DNA of 64,000 bases from Dyadobacter sp. CY345 (GTDB taxonomy: Bacteria; Bacteroidota; Bacteroidia; Cytophagales; Spirosomataceae), in contig NZ_JAKFFS010000003.1 in the NCBI RefSeq assembly GCF_021502725.1, forward strand, positions 186,001-250,000, written 5' to 3'. The notes beneath the pieces were generated by a model, which was not told the origin of the DNA, did not search any database, and worked only from the letters and a program-made list of their open reading frames with translations. Made by a program: the position numbers and the translations under genes. Positions 63,814 through 64,000 of this stretch are shown in pieces (the first letter of the stretch is position 1; every line of letters begins with the position of its first letter).

Positions 63814-64000
63814 TTGAAATTAATAAAAAATATTCAGTCCATCGCAAAGAATGTGATACTGCAGGAAGCTATTGCTTTACAGAATCTTGTTGAAAGGATT
63901 GATGAAGAATTTGAAAAGTGCGTATATGCCATTTTAAATTCGGGAGGCAGGGTCGTAGTTTCCGGAATCGGGAAGAGTGCAATTGTGGGCCAGAAGATCG
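63814..64000 (+). CDS. kdsD: Arabinose-5-phosphate isomerase, N-terminal part (cut by window edge)
   Basis: From the TTG at 63814 the frame stays open to the window end and gives about 62 residues, including SIAKNVILQEAIALQNLVER, ILNSGGRVVVSGIGKSAIVG and QKI, the N-terminal SIS domain of KpsF/GutQ/KdsD. These isomerases supply arabinose-5-phosphate for Kdo in LPS. The CBS domains would lie outside the window. Confidence 0.85.
   Translation, partial: MKLIKNIQSIAKNVILQEAIALQNLVERIDEEFEKCVYAILNSGGRVVVSGIGKSAIVGQKI

Overview
The window looks like a chromosomal segment of a Bacteroidota bacterium, most likely Cytophagales and close to Dyadobacter (assigned from gene content only, no database search). 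Supporting marks are a fused SecDF, a SecA without the C-terminal zinc tail, a TonB receptor next to a DUF4249 lipoprotein, BshC (bacillithiol), several ECF sigma factors with membrane partners, AT-rich intergenic DNA, and a -33/-7 promoter of the Bacteroidota type (TTTG, 19 bp, TATATTTG) before rpmB. Most genes are ordinary single-copy housekeeping genes. No rRNA, tRNA, CRISPR array, insertion sequence or prophage was seen.

Layout. 1-2011 (minus): a compact operon with a small CxxC protein, a DUF692/MNIO iron oxidase, a BufC-like partner and the start of an M3 oligoendopeptidase; this is a candidate peptide-modifying system. 2271-7843 (plus): an ECF sigma factor, a single-TM TPR protein, a subtilisin-like lipoprotein and a secreted, membrane-anchored TPR-CHAT protease; this looks like an envelope sensing/proteolysis module. 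7833-9371 (minus): a DUF433 orphan and a DctA-type transporter. 9616-13811 (plus): a heme import and utilisation operon (small Cys4 protein, HmuT, HmuU, HmuV, HmuS) behind a palindromic metalloregulator-like site. 14205-21073 (minus): a giant alpha-2-macroglobulin lipoprotein and IspH. 21358-23645 (plus): a second sigma factor operon with a membrane partner and a DUF4097-like protein. 23654-32715 (minus): BshC, acyl-CoA dehydrogenase, two glycosyltransferases, an acyltransferase, thiolase and PspC.

33212-56207 is mostly plus strand: SecA, phosphatidylserine decarboxylase, an aminotransferase, a cytochrome b5-like protein, a BadF-type sugar kinase, a two-component pair, L28, FolK, TonB receptor plus DUF4249, a P1 peptidase, SecDF and an amino acid permease. 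Rhomboid, prenyl synthase, ThiL and a small lipoprotein are interspersed on minus. 56372-63720 (minus) holds LhgO, AnmK, a RicT/PSP1 protein, PurD and RecQ, with KdsD starting divergently at the right edge.

Functional links. Three copies of one palindrome (core GTATGC-NN-GCATAC) lie before the acyl-CoA dehydrogenase and before the thiolase, 5 kb apart, suggesting one repressor controls a beta-oxidation regulon. Paired GC-rich hairpins with the same core recur in two convergent gaps (14.05 kb and 40.1 kb) and show compensatory changes. The two most system-like regions are the MNIO operon at the left edge and the sigma-TPR-S8-CHAT module beside it.
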